Source of the DNA: T1Sed10-7 sp041685505 | Lineage (GTDB): Bacteria > Actinomycetota > Nitriliruptoria > Nitriliruptorales > Nitriliruptoraceae | NCBI GenBank assembly: GCA_041685505.1 | Contig: JAWLFQ010000001.1 | Span: 1 to 64,000 of the forward strand | Direction of reading: 5' to 3' | DNA: 64,000 nucleotides | Shown: one piece after another, positions 43,181-51,497 of the stretch | Layout of the letters: each line of letters opens with the position of its first letter | Numbering within the stretch: the stretch's first letter is position 1 | Notes under the pieces: generated by a model | The model's database searches: none | Told to the model about the DNA's origin: nothing | The model's input: the letters and a program-made list of their open reading frames with translations, nothing else | Position numbers and translations under genes: made by a program

Positions 43181-43567
43181 ATGGCAGAGCAGGCACAGGA
43201 GCAGGTCGACGTGATCGCGTTGGCGCGCGAGAGCGATGACTTCCGTCGCGTCGTGATCACCGGCGAGAAGATCCAGGTCGTCGTGATGACGATCCAGCCG
43301 GGTGAGGACATCGGCGCCGAGACCCACGAAGGACACGACCAGGTGCTGTTCTTCGTCGACGGTGAGGGCGAGTCGGTCCTCGATGGCGCGCGGTCCGCTG
43401 TGGGCGCCGGGGATCTCTCCTTCGTTCACGCCGGGGTGCATCACAACTTCATCAACACCGGGTCGCAGCCCCTGCGTATCGTCACGGCCTACGCACCGCC
43501 GGAGCACCCCAGCGGCACGGTCCACGCGGACAAGGCGGAGGCCGACGCCGACGAAGAGGACGACTGA
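43181..43567 (+). CDS. Cupin-domain protein
   Basis: 128 residues. Cupin motif with AETHEGHDQVLFFVDGEGE (two His, Glu region) and a second motif FVHAGVHHNFINTG (His-His). Ends in an acidic tail of ~18 residues. Metal-binding is likely; function unknown. CAGGAGTGAGGACG precedes the ATG. TACCGT at 43135-43140 is the probable -10. It lies upstream of the carbonic anhydrase by 32 bp and could be the first gene of the same transcript. Confidence 0.85.
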   Translation: MAEQAQEQVDVIALARESDDFRRVVITGEKIQVVVMTIQPGEDIGAETHEGHDQVLFFVDGEGESVLDGARSAVGAGDLSFVHAGVHHNFINTGSQPLRIVTAYAPPEHPSGTVHADKAEADADEEDD

Positions 43568-43599
43568 CGCACGCGGCGTGCGGATGACAGGAGGCGCTG

Positions 43600-44463
43600 A
43601 TGGTCGACGTCGTCTACCGGTTCGGGGATCAGCGCGCCGAACAGCCGCCGCGCCCCTCGACCTCCACAGCTGCACGTGAGCTGCTCGAGCGAGGGAACGA
43701 CCGTTTCTCGGCGTTGTTCGACCCCCGGAGCGCCGCCCAGGAGCCCCAGGTCGTGTCCGTGCCGGCAGGCAGCATGAGTGCGGCAACGGGCCCGGATGCC
43801 GTCCAGCGGCACGAGCCCTTCGCCGCGGTGGTCGGGTGTGCGGATGCACGTGTCCCGATCGAGCTGCTGTTCGGCTGCACCATCAACGATCTGTTCGTCC
43901 TGCGGGTCGCGGGCAACGCGCTCGGCACAGCGGTCATCGGCAGTCTCGACTACGCCATCCAGAACCTGCCGACGCTCCGCTCGATCGTCGTGCTCGGGCA
44001 CACGAGTTGCGGAGCGGTGACCGCTGCCGTCGATGCCTACATGGACCCGGCGAGCTACCTGAGCCTGTCGGCCGAGCACCAGCTCCGGGCGATCGTCGAT
44101 CAGCTCTTCCCGGCGGTCCGACTCAGCCATGCCGCCATGCTGCAGGCATGGGGCGAGGACGCCGCCGAACTCGACGCCTTCCGTGCGGCGCTGGTCGAGA
44201 CCACGGTCACGATGAACGCGGCGATCATGGCATCGTCGCTCGGCAGCGAGCTGGCCAGCTACGGCTCGCAGGCGATCGAGCCGACCTTCGGTGTCTACGA
44301 CCTGCAGAGCCACCGTGTCGGGGTCCCGGCTGTCGATGGCGCCTCCGACCACCGCACGGGGTTGTTCGCGCCGCCCAGGGATGCCCAGGGCTTCCGTGAC
44401 CTCGCAGCGGACGTTGCCGGTGGCCCCGCCGTCGGCGCGCTGCTGCACGCCGCCGTGGGCTGA
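43600..44463 (+). CDS. Beta-carbonic anhydrase
   Basis: 287-residue beta-class enzyme that interconverts CO2 and bicarbonate. Zinc ligands are Cys80 and Asp82/Arg84 in GCADAR, His134 and Cys137 in GHTSCGA. VLRVAGNALGT and SLDYAIQNL are typical. An N-terminal ~60 residues and an insert after ~150 make it longer than the 200-220-residue norm. No signal peptide, so cytoplasmic. CAGGAGGCGC precedes the ATG. It lies directly before the dabB/dabA genes on the same strand and would set the CO2/bicarbonate balance of the pool they create. Confidence 0.93.
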   Translation: MVDVVYRFGDQRAEQPPRPSTSTAARELLERGNDRFSALFDPRSAAQEPQVVSVPAGSMSAATGPDAVQRHEPFAAVVGCADARVPIELLFGCTINDLFVLRVAGNALGTAVIGSLDYAIQNLPTLRSIVVLGHTSCGAVTAAVDAYMDPASYLSLSAEHQLRAIVDQLFPAVRLSHAAMLQAWGEDAAELDAFRAALVETTVTMNAAIMASSLGSELASYGSQAIEPTFGVYDLQSHRVGVPAVDGASDHRTGLFAPPRDAQGFRDLAADVAGGPAVGALLHAAVG

Positions 44464-44476
44464 TCGGGGACACGGG

Positions 44477-44506
44477 TTTACATCGGTAGCGCGATACCGG
44501 TAGCGT
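44477..44506 (+). promoter_or_regulatory. Promoter for dabB-dabA, placed for leaderless transcription
   Basis: TTTACA (44477-44482) and TAGCGT (44501-44506) with an 18-bp spacer. Seven nucleotides separate the -10 from the ATG at 44514, so the transcript probably begins at the start codon. No ribosome-binding site precedes that ATG. CGGTAGCG occurs twice (44484-44491 and 44498-44505). Confidence 0.6.
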
Positions 44507-44513
44507 GCTTCCT

Positions 44514-46139
44514 ATGACTACCGAGCTGATCGCCTCCATCGCCCCTGGCGCGCCACTGCTGGCCGCGATGGCCACCACCGTCCCAGGTTCGTCGTCCGCG
44601 ACGTCCACCCGCCTCGCATCGGCTGGCGCGGCGCTCGCCGCCGGCGCATCGCTGCTGCTCCTGCTGACCGCTCCCGCGGCACCCGCAGCGGTGCTCGGCG
44701 GCATGCTGACCCACGACCGGGTGGGCGCCATGATCGCGTTGCTGGCGGCCACCATCGCCCTCCTGGTCCTCCTCTTCGCCGGGCGGGCCTTCGCCGGTGA
44801 GGCCGCAGGTGTCCGCTTCGCCCGCCTCGCGGCGGCGTTGACCGGGGCGACCATCACCCTCGCACTCGCCGGCAACATCGTCGTGCTGGCCCTGGCGTGG
44901 GTCGGCGTCGGGCTGTTGCTGACCATGCTGCTGGGCCAGCGTCGTGATCCTTCCGCCCGGGCTGCGGTCCGCACCACCCGCCGGGCGCTGTGGGTGGGCG
45001 ATGGGGCGCTACTCATCGCGCTGGGGCTGGTGCTGGTGACCGCTGGACCCATCACGCTGAAGGGCGCGACCGCCGCCGCGCCCGCCGAACTGTCGGCCAT
45101 CGGTCTGCCCGGTCTCGGTGGGAGCACCCTGCTCGATCTCGTGGCTGTGCTGCTCGTGGTCGCAGCCATGTCGCGGTCGGCCCTGGTGCCCCTGCACCGC
45201 TGGCTGCCCAGCACGCTCGCAGCGCCAACACCCGTGTCCGCGCTGCTCCACGCGGGGGTCGTCAACGGGGCCGGGGTGTTGCTGCTGGCGACCGCACCGA
45301 TCCTCGGCGCGGCTCCCCTGGCGACGGGGCTCGCCTTCGCCTCGGGCGCGGCCACCGCCCTGCTCGCCACCGCGGTGATGCTGGTCCGCGTCGACGTCAA
45401 GGGCGGGCTCGCCTGGTCGACCGCAGGGCAGATGGGTTTCATGGTCGTGCAGATCGCCATCGGTGCCTTCGGTGCGGCCCTGTTCCACCTCATCGGGCAT
45501 GGGCTGTACAAAGCCGCGGCGTTCCTGGGCGCCGGTGACGCGATCACCGCCCACGCGCGGGCTCGGCACCGTCCGAGCCCCTCGGCGGTGCCCTCGCGGA
45601 CGGCACGCGCCGTCGCGGTGGTGGTGCTCCCGACCGCCGCGCTCGCGGTCGCCTGGCAGGCGCTCGCCCCCGGGTTCCCACCGGCCAAGGCGCTGTTGTT
45701 CCTGACCGTCGCCTGGTTGATGACGGCCTCCATCGTGGCGGGTTGGCTGCGGGTCGCACCGCTCGGCGTCGCGCGCAGCATGGCCGCCGCCGCGGTGATC
45801 GCGCCGGGGCTGACCGTCGGTTACCTCGGCGCGATCGTGGGCTTCGAGCGGGTGGTGGCCGCGGCGCTCCCCGCGGCGGGGACCGCCGCGATCGGGGTCT
45901 GGCCCGTGGCGCTGGTCATCGGCAGCACCGCTGTGCTGTCGCTGGCCGTGGCTGTCTCGCCGGATGGTTCGCTGCTGCGGGTCCGCCTCCACGCGTGGCT
46001 GACGGGCCGCAGTATCCGACCCCTCCCGCAGCCCGTCCACGAGGACGGTGTCGAGCCGGTCGGCGCCGTACCCCCCGCGGTGGCCGTGCCCGCGCACACG
46101 CCGGCGCCCCACGCCTGCAGCGTCGAGATGGTGCGATGA
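44514..46139 (+). CDS. dabB: DabB: membrane subunit of DAB inorganic-carbon accumulation complex
   Basis: 541-residue proton-conducting antiporter-like subunit (NuoL/MrpA-like) with about 13-14 helices. LIALGLVLVTAGPITLKG, AMSRSALVPLHRWLPSTL and APTPVSALLHAGVVNGAG are the conserved family pattern, as are LFHLIGHGLYKAAAFLGAG and its helix-lateral Lys and His. DabB couples ion flow to DabA-driven CO2 hydration. ATG 44514 is the likely start; a GTG at 44505 lies in the -10. No Nuo operon is present. The stop overlaps dabA (ATGA). Confidence 0.87.
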   Translation: MTTELIASIAPGAPLLAAMATTVPGSSSATSTRLASAGAALAAGASLLLLLTAPAAPAAVLGGMLTHDRVGAMIALLAATIALLVLLFAGRAFAGEAAGVRFARLAAALTGATITLALAGNIVVLALAWVGVGLLLTMLLGQRRDPSARAAVRTTRRALWVGDGALLIALGLVLVTAGPITLKGATAAAPAELSAIGLPGLGGSTLLDLVAVLLVVAAMSRSALVPLHRWLPSTLAAPTPVSALLHAGVVNGAGVLLLATAPILGAAPLATGLAFASGAATALLATAVMLVRVDVKGGLAWSTAGQMGFMVVQIAIGAFGAALFHLIGHGLYKAAAFLGAGDAITAHARARHRPSPSAVPSRTARAVAVVVLPTAALAVAWQALAPGFPPAKALLFLTVAWLMTASIVAGWLRVAPLGVARSMAAAAVIAPGLTVGYLGAIVGFERVVAAALPAAGTAAIGVWPVALVIGSTAVLSLAVAVSPDGSLLRVRLHAWLTGRSIRPLPQPVHEDGVEPVGAVPPAVAVPAHTPAPHACSVEMVR

Positions 46140-48799
46140 CCGGCGCCGCCGTGCCCTCCACACCTGCGTCGGAGAGTGGGGTCTCGTCCCGCGTGCTGCG
46201 CCTGCACGCCGACGTCCGGCAGGCCGCGGAGATCGTGGCACCCCTGTGGCCGCTGGACCGCTTCGTGGCGGTCAACCCGCTGGGCGGGCTCACGCACCTG
46301 CCCTTCGAGGACGCCTGCGCGGAAGCGCGGCGGATCCGGGGAGCGCGGACCCATCTGGACCTGCCCACCGCGCGCTCCCTGGCGGCCGCGGCGGGGGTGG
46401 GCCGTGCCGAACTGCGGGCGGCCCTGCGCAGCCTCACCCCCGAGCTGTCCGCCCACCGCGAGCTGACGCTCGGCACACGCAGTGTCACGCCCACCGAGCT
46501 CGCCCTGATCGATCTGGAGCACGGACCCGCGACAGCCCCCACGGTCCCGGCCCGCTCCCTCGGCGCGAGGGCGAGTGCCCCCGTGCCGGCCACCACCGTC
46601 GCCGCGCTGAACGAGCTGGTGGCGGCATGGTGCGCGACCTTCGTGGACGATGGCACCGCGCGGTGGGCGATGTCCGGTCGTCAGGACGGCTTCCACCGGG
46701 CATGGCGACGCGCACTGCCGCACGATCCTCGTGCACGTCGCATCCTGGGACGGCAAGCCATCCACTGGCTCGAGGCCCGGCCGCTCGACCCCGCTGCGGC
46801 GCTCGACAACGCCCTGACGACCGCGGGTGTCGCGGACGAGGACCGCGTGGACGAGCTCCGGCTGCAGTTCGCGCAGCTGCCCGGCTGGGCCGGCCACGCG
46901 CGCTGGCACGACGAGTGGGCGCCGGCGGAGCGCACGGCGCCGCGCCTGCGGCTCCTCGATCTGGCAGCGGTGCGGACCAGCCTGGAGGTCGCGGCGCTGC
47001 TGCACCCGGATCGTGGACCGACCCGCCGGCCGTTGGAGATCGTCGTTCCCCCCGTGCGGGACGATGCCACGCGAGAGGCGGAGCACGATGCGCTGCAGGC
47101 CGGACTGCTCCAGCGTGCGGTAGCGGTGTGCGAACACCTCGAGCTCCCGGACGATCCGGAACTGCACGCCACCGTGCGTGACGCTCTCCTACCGCTGCAG
47201 GGTGCACGACGCGAGGCCGTCTGGCTCGAGGCCCATGAACGCCGTCGGCGTGACCACCTCCTCCAGCGGCTGTCGGGGGCGACGCAGCCGGCAGCCTCAG
47301 CCCCGCGTGCGCAGCTGTTGTGCTGCATCGACGTCCGCAGCGAGGGACTGCGCCGCCACCTCGAGGCGGTCGGCGACTACGAGACCTTCGGGGTGGCGGG
47401 GTTCTTCGGCATCCCGGTCGAGTGGCAACCACTCGGCTCGCGCTTCGCAGAAGCGCGCAACCCCGTCCTGCTCACCCCCAGCAACCGGGTCACCGAGACC
47501 CCGGTCGCCGGCGCACAGGACGACGCCGCTCGGGAGCTCGATGCGCGACGAAGGCGCGCAGCCGCCGACGACGCCCGGCACGAGGCCAGCCACAGTCTGG
47601 GTGCGCCTTTCGCCTACGCGGAACTGGCCGGTTGGTTCACCGGCGCTGCAGCCCTGGGGCGCACCCTCGCGTGGCCCCGGTCGCAGCCCGGCGAGCGCGG
47701 CCAGGCGCCGAGCGCGCGCCGCCCGGGGCTGCGCACCCAGCCGGTCCTGGATGGCGAGCACGGCTTCGACCTCGAGCAGCGCACGCTGCTCGCGGAGTCG
47801 CTGTTGGCGGTGATCGGGCTGACGGAGGACTTCGCCCCTGTGGTGGTCCTGTGCGGTCACGGCGCCGAGACCCGCAACAACCCCCACGCGGCGTCGCTGG
47901 ACTGTGGCGCGTGCGGCGGTGCGCCCGGCGGCGACAGCGCCCGGCTGGCCGCTGCGATCTGCAACGATCCCGAGGTGCGGTCCGCGCTGCAGGACCGTGG
48001 GATCGCGATCCCCGACGGCACACGCTTCGTGGCCGCGCAGCACGACACCGTGTCCGACGTGGTCACCGTCCTGGACCGGGACCAGATCCCGCGTGCGTGG
48101 GCCGAACAGGTCGACGCGCTGGAGGCCGATCTGGCGACGGCGGGTACCGCCCTCGCCGCGGAGCGTGCTGCCAGCCAGGCCGGCATGGATCCGGCGCTGC
48201 GGGCCCGTGGCAGGGACTGGGCCCAGGTCCGCCCCGAGTGGGGTCTGGCGGGCAACGCCGCCTTCATCGTGGCGCCACGATCATCGACGCTCGGCATCGA
48301 TCTCGAGCGTCGCAGCTTCCTCCACTCCTACCGCGCGGATCGCGACGAGGAGGGTCGTGCCCTCGAGGCGATCCTGACCGCGCCGCTCGTCGTGGCGCAG
48401 TGGATCAACGCGCAGTACCTGTTCTCCACGGTCGATCAGGACGTGTTCGGTGCGGGGGACAAGCTCCTCCACAACCCCGTTGCGGGCGTCGGCGTCACCA
48501 GCGGTGACGGTGGGGACCTGCGCGCAGGACTGCCCCTGCAGTCGGTGTCCTTCGCGGGCGAACCGGTGCACGAACCGCTCCGGCTGCTGGCCGTGGTGGA
48601 GGCGCCGCTGCACCGCACCGCGGATATCGTCGCACGCAACCGTGTGCTGCGGGAACTGGTCGAACACGGCTGGATCTCGCTGGTCGGACGCGAGCAGCCG
48701 GGCGAACCCTGGTGGCAGCTGCAGGCCGACAGCCGCTGGCAGCCCTGGCAGGGTGCATCCGCGCCCGTCGACGACGGGACGAAGGGAGCGGTCGCGTGA
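46136..48799 (+). CDS. dabA: DabA: beta-carbonic-anhydrase-like subunit (DUF2309) of DAB complex
   Basis: 887 residues. It carries the DUF2309 zinc site: Cys397 and Asp399 in LLCCIDVRSE, His575 in LCGHGAETRNNP and Cys590 in SLDCGACGG. The His-to-Cys spacing of 15 equals that of the Halothiobacillus protein. WPLDRFVAVNPLGG at the N-terminus and VAQWINAQYLFSTVDQDVFG and HNPVAGVGV at the end are typical. DabA hydrates CO2 to bicarbonate unidirectionally, energised by DabB. ATG 46136 overlaps the dabB stop. Length is in the usual 800-1000 range. Confidence 0.92.
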   Translation: MTGAAVPSTPASESGVSSRVLRLHADVRQAAEIVAPLWPLDRFVAVNPLGGLTHLPFEDACAEARRIRGARTHLDLPTARSLAAAAGVGRAELRAALRSLTPELSAHRELTLGTRSVTPTELALIDLEHGPATAPTVPARSLGARASAPVPATTVAALNELVAAWCATFVDDGTARWAMSGRQDGFHRAWRRALPHDPRARRILGRQAIHWLEARPLDPAAALDNALTTAGVADEDRVDELRLQFAQLPGWAGHARWHDEWAPAERTAPRLRLLDLAAVRTSLEVAALLHPDRGPTRRPLEIVVPPVRDDATREAEHDALQAGLLQRAVAVCEHLELPDDPELHATVRDALLPLQGARREAVWLEAHERRRRDHLLQRLSGATQPAASAPRAQLLCCIDVRSEGLRRHLEAVGDYETFGVAGFFGIPVEWQPLGSRFAEARNPVLLTPSNRVTETPVAGAQDDAARELDARRRRAAADDARHEASHSLGAPFAYAELAGWFTGAAALGRTLAWPRSQPGERGQAPSARRPGLRTQPVLDGEHGFDLEQRTLLAESLLAVIGLTEDFAPVVVLCGHGAETRNNPHAASLDCGACGGAPGGDSARLAAAICNDPEVRSALQDRGIAIPDGTRFVAAQHDTVSDVVTVLDRDQIPRAWAEQVDALEADLATAGTALAAERAASQAGMDPALRARGRDWAQVRPEWGLAGNAAFIVAPRSSTLGIDLERRSFLHSYRADRDEEGRALEAILTAPLVVAQWINAQYLFSTVDQDVFGAGDKLLHNPVAGVGVTSGDGGDLRAGLPLQSVSFAGEPVHEPLRLLAVVEAPLHRTADIVARNRVLRELVEHGWISLVGREQPGEPWWQLQADSRWQPWQGASAPVDDGTKGAVA

Positions 48800-49119
48800 C
48801 CCTGGAGGGCCTGACCCGGATGATCCGCGTCGAGGTGATCGTCGCGGGTGATCAGGCGGCGACCGTGCGTGATCTGTTCCGGGAGGCAGGCGCCACGGGG
48901 TGGACCACCGTCGCCGGCGTCTCCGGGTTCGGCCACCACGGCGAGCGCCGCGGCGGGCTGCTGTTCAACGACCGTTCGAGCCCCACGTGGTTGCTGACCG
49001 TGCTGCCCGAGGATCGAGCGGAACCACTGGTCACCGGGATACGGCGTGTCCTGGATGAACACTCCGGGGTGGTGTTCGTGACCGAGACGTGGGTGAGCCG
49101 CCCCAGCTACTTCCGATGA
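48796..49119 (+). CDS. PII-like small protein encoded with DAB complex
   Basis: 107 residues. The fold looks like PII/ferredoxin-like: MIRVEVIVAGDQAATVRDLF, then TGWTTVAGVSGFGHHG (position of the T-loop), then LLTVLPEDRAEPLVTGIRRVL and SGVVFVTETWVS. A canonical PII Tyr51 is absent. PII-like proteins near Ci transporters (as SbtB) sense nucleotides and regulate transport. Start: GTG 48796 overlaps the dabA stop (GTGA); ATG 48820 with GGAGGG upstream is the alternative. Last gene of the operon. Confidence 0.75.
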   Translation: MTLEGLTRMIRVEVIVAGDQAATVRDLFREAGATGWTTVAGVSGFGHHGERRGGLLFNDRSSPTWLLTVLPEDRAEPLVTGIRRVLDEHSGVVFVTETWVSRPSYFR

Positions 49120-49137
49120 ACGGCCCGTGACGCTCCC

Positions 49138-49157
49138 GGCGGCGCAACGGTGCCGCC
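49138..49157. terminator. Possible bidirectional terminator hairpin
   Basis: GGCGGC (49138-49143) pairs with GCCGCC (49152-49157) around an 8-nt loop, between the convergent PII-like and regulator genes. No T-run, so a weak call. Confidence 0.35.
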
Positions 49158-49475
49158 TCACCCCTCCTGGGCCACGTCCGGGTCGTCGATCAACACCTCC
49201 AGCATCTCCGCGACCGTGTGTCCAGCCTCCACGGGATGGCGCATGGGGTGCTCGGCGTGGACGTCGTAGCGGTTGCGGCGTCCGATCCGGCGGCGCGTGA
49301 GGTAGCCCTCGGTCTCCAGGTCGCGCAGGATCGACTGCACCGCGCGTTCGGTGATGCCGACCCGGTCGGCGAGATCGCGCAGCCGCAGATCGGGGTCCCT
49401 GGCCAGACAGATCAGCACGTGGCTGTGGTTGGTGAGGAAGGTCCACCGGGCTGCGACCTCGTCACCCTCGTTCAT
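49158..49475 (-). CDS. Winged-helix (MarR/ArsR-like) transcriptional regulator
   Basis: 105 residues with a single winged helix: FLTNHSHVLICLARDPDLRLRDLADRVGITERAVQSILRDLETEGYLTRRRIGRRNRYDV covers the DNA-binding part (recognition helix ERAVQSILRDLE). A His-containing C-terminus (HAEHPMRHPVEAGH) might bind metal but this is unproven. ATG at 49475 has GGAG upstream; an in-frame extension to 49535 contains a CxxC pair (CPACG) but poor start context. Its target is unknown; it faces the dab operon and is divergent from rocD. Confidence 0.75.
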   Translation of the reverse strand: MNEGDEVAARWTFLTNHSHVLICLARDPDLRLRDLADRVGITERAVQSILRDLETEGYLTRRRIGRRNRYDVHAEHPMRHPVEAGHTVAEMLEVLIDDPDVAQEG

Positions 49476-49648
49476 GTCGTGCTCCAGTGCACTCCGGGTG
49501 GGTGGTGTCGCGCGGCCGCACGCGGGGCAGCGCACCGTGGTCGCAGGTCCCTACCGTACTCGGTCGGCGTCGGGCAGCCTACGGTGGGATCCCGGTCGAC
49601 ACCGGGTCCCGGTAGCCGGCCAGCGACGAGGCGATCGGAGGTGCAACC

Positions 49649-50887
49649 ATGTCCGTGCGTACCGCGTCCACCGCACCCCGGGTGCCCACCGCCGCGGAAC
49701 TCGCGGCGCTCTACACCCACGCCGCACACAACTACGCGCCACTGCCCGTCCTGCTCGCCGAGGGCGAGGGTGTCTGGGTCACCGACGTGGCCGGCCGCCG
49801 CTACCTCGACGCCCTCGCCGGGTACTCGGCGCTCAACTTCGGGCACCGCCATCCCCGCGTGACGGCAGCAGCCCACCAGCAGTTGGACCGACTCACCCTG
49901 GTCAGCCGGGCCTTCGACCACGACCGGTTCGCCGCCTTCACTGGCGAGCTCGCGGCGCTGTGTGGCAAGGACGCGGTCCTGCCGATGAACACCGGCGCGG
50001 AAGCGGTGGAGACCGCGATCAAGGCCGCGCGTCGGTGGGGACACGAGCGCCGCGGCATCCCCGACGGCAGCGCACGGATCGTGGTCGCGGCCGGCAACTT
50101 CCACGGACGCACGACCACCATCGTGTCCTTCTCCACCGACCCGGACGCCCGCGACGGCTACGGGCCCTACACCCCGGGGTTCGACGTCGTGCCCTACGGC
50201 GACCTCGCCGCGCTGCAGGCTGCCATCGCCGACGACACCTGTGCGGTGCTGCTGGAGCCGATCCAGGGCGAGGGTGGGGTGATCATCCCGCCCGAGGGCT
50301 ACCTGCGCGGGGTGCGTGAGTCCTGCGACCGGCACGGGGTCCTGTTGCTCGCCGACGAGATCCAGTCCGGGCTCGGGCGTACCGGTCGCACCTTCGCCTG
50401 CGACTTCGACGGCGTGGTGCCCGATGTCTACATCCTGGGCAAGGCGCTGGGCGGTGGCATCCTCCCGCTGTCGGCGATCGTGGCCGACCGCGATGTCATG
50501 GACGTCTTCACGCCCGGTTCCCACGGCTCCACCTTCGGGGGGAACCCGCTGGCGTGCGCGGTCGGCGTCGAGGTGGTGCGGATGCTGGCCACGGGTGAGT
50601 GGCAGGCGCGGGCCGCCGCGCTCGGTGACCGGTTGGCGGCCGGGCTGGCGACCGTGCCCGAGCTTGCCGGTGTGCGGGCCCGCGGCCTGTGGGCCGGCCT
50701 GGACGTCGCCGGTGAGCGCACAGGTCGACAGGTCTGCGAGGCCCTCCTGGAGCGCGGGGTGCTGGCCAAGGACACCCACGGGTCGACCATCCGGCTCGCA
50801 CCCCCACTGGTGATCACCGAGGAGGAGATCGACCTGCTGGTCGCCACGCTCGCCGAGGTGCTGGGTGCCGGCACGCGGGTCGCCTGA
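49649..50887 (+). CDS. rocD: Ornithine aminotransferase
   Basis: 412-residue PLP-dependent class III aminotransferase converting ornithine and 2-oxoglutarate to glutamate semialdehyde. The PLP lysine is in VYILGKALGGG. FGHRHPRVTAAA, NTGAEAVETAIKAARRW, LLEPIQGEGGVIIPP and GSHGSTFGGNPLACAV match RocD more closely than ArgD, with the Tyr of YAPLPVLLAEGEG supporting ornithine delta-transaminase. GATCGGAGGTGC precedes the ATG. TACGGT at 49580-49585 is a possible -10. No proline or arginine genes adjoin. Confidence 0.92.
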   Translation: MSVRTASTAPRVPTAAELAALYTHAAHNYAPLPVLLAEGEGVWVTDVAGRRYLDALAGYSALNFGHRHPRVTAAAHQQLDRLTLVSRAFDHDRFAAFTGELAALCGKDAVLPMNTGAEAVETAIKAARRWGHERRGIPDGSARIVVAAGNFHGRTTTIVSFSTDPDARDGYGPYTPGFDVVPYGDLAALQAAIADDTCAVLLEPIQGEGGVIIPPEGYLRGVRESCDRHGVLLLADEIQSGLGRTGRTFACDFDGVVPDVYILGKALGGGILPLSAIVADRDVMDVFTPGSHGSTFGGNPLACAVGVEVVRMLATGEWQARAAALGDRLAAGLATVPELAGVRARGLWAGLDVAGERTGRQVCEALLERGVLAKDTHGSTIRLAPPLVITEEEIDLLVATLAEVLGAGTRVA

Positions 50888-50988
50888 ACGGACCGGACCA
50901 CCGTCCCTGCGGTGCTGCCCACCGCCGTACCCTGCACCTCGCTGCCCTGCTGCCCTGCTTCCCTGGCTCCCGAACCTTCGAGGTCGTG

Positions 50989-51366
50989 ATGAACGACATG
51001 GTCCTCGTGACCCGTGTGACCGGTGCTGTGCTCGTGCTGATCGGCGTCGTCGGCTACGCCGTGACCGCCGGCGCCAGCCTGACCGCCCTGCTGCCCACCG
51101 TCCTCGGCCTTCCCGTGCTGGGTCTGGGGCTGTGGGCCGGGAACCAGGACCGCCGCCGCACCGCGATCCACGCTGCGCTGGTGCTCGCGCTGCTCGGCTT
51201 CCTCGGCACGCTGATGAACGTGATCCAGCTGCCGGCGCTGCTCACCGGCGGCGAGGTCGCGCGACCCACCGCCGTGGTCGTCTCGAGCATCACCTCGCTG
51301 GTGTGCCTGATCTACGTGGTGCTCGGGGTGCGGTCCTTCGCGGCTGCTCGTCGGTCCGGCGGCTGA
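50989..51366 (+). CDS. Four-helix membrane protein, unknown function
   Basis: 125 residues with four hydrophobic segments (about 7-27, 31-47, 60-82 and 98-116). No family recognised. The third loop LPALLTGGEVARPTAVV is polar and the C-terminus basic (AARRSGG). ATG at 50989 with GAGGT upstream; GTG 50986 is directly before. It sits 101 bp after rocD and 131 bp before deoC. Confidence 0.6.
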   Translation: MNDMVLVTRVTGAVLVLIGVVGYAVTAGASLTALLPTVLGLPVLGLGLWAGNQDRRRTAIHAALVLALLGFLGTLMNVIQLPALLTGGEVARPTAVVVSSITSLVCLIYVVLGVRSFAAARRSGG

Positions 51367-51497
51367 TCCGCGGCCGCGATGCAACGGTGCGGCCGGCGAT
51401 GCCCGCGGCGTGCCTGCGGCGCCCGCCACCTCAGTAGGGTGGTGGCCGGGCGGTCGCCGACGCAGGTGCCTGCCGCCTCGAGGTGACAGGAGCCACC

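Noticed and set aside
40853..43849. 998-codon minus-strand open frame across GerMN, CoA-transferase and carbonic anhydrase genes
   Set aside because: Antisense to several well-supported genes; composition rich in Arg, Gly, His without domains.
44514..46139. Complex I (NuoL) or Mrp antiporter subunit
   Set aside because: No other nuo or mrp genes; directly coupled to a DUF2309 gene, so DabB fits better.
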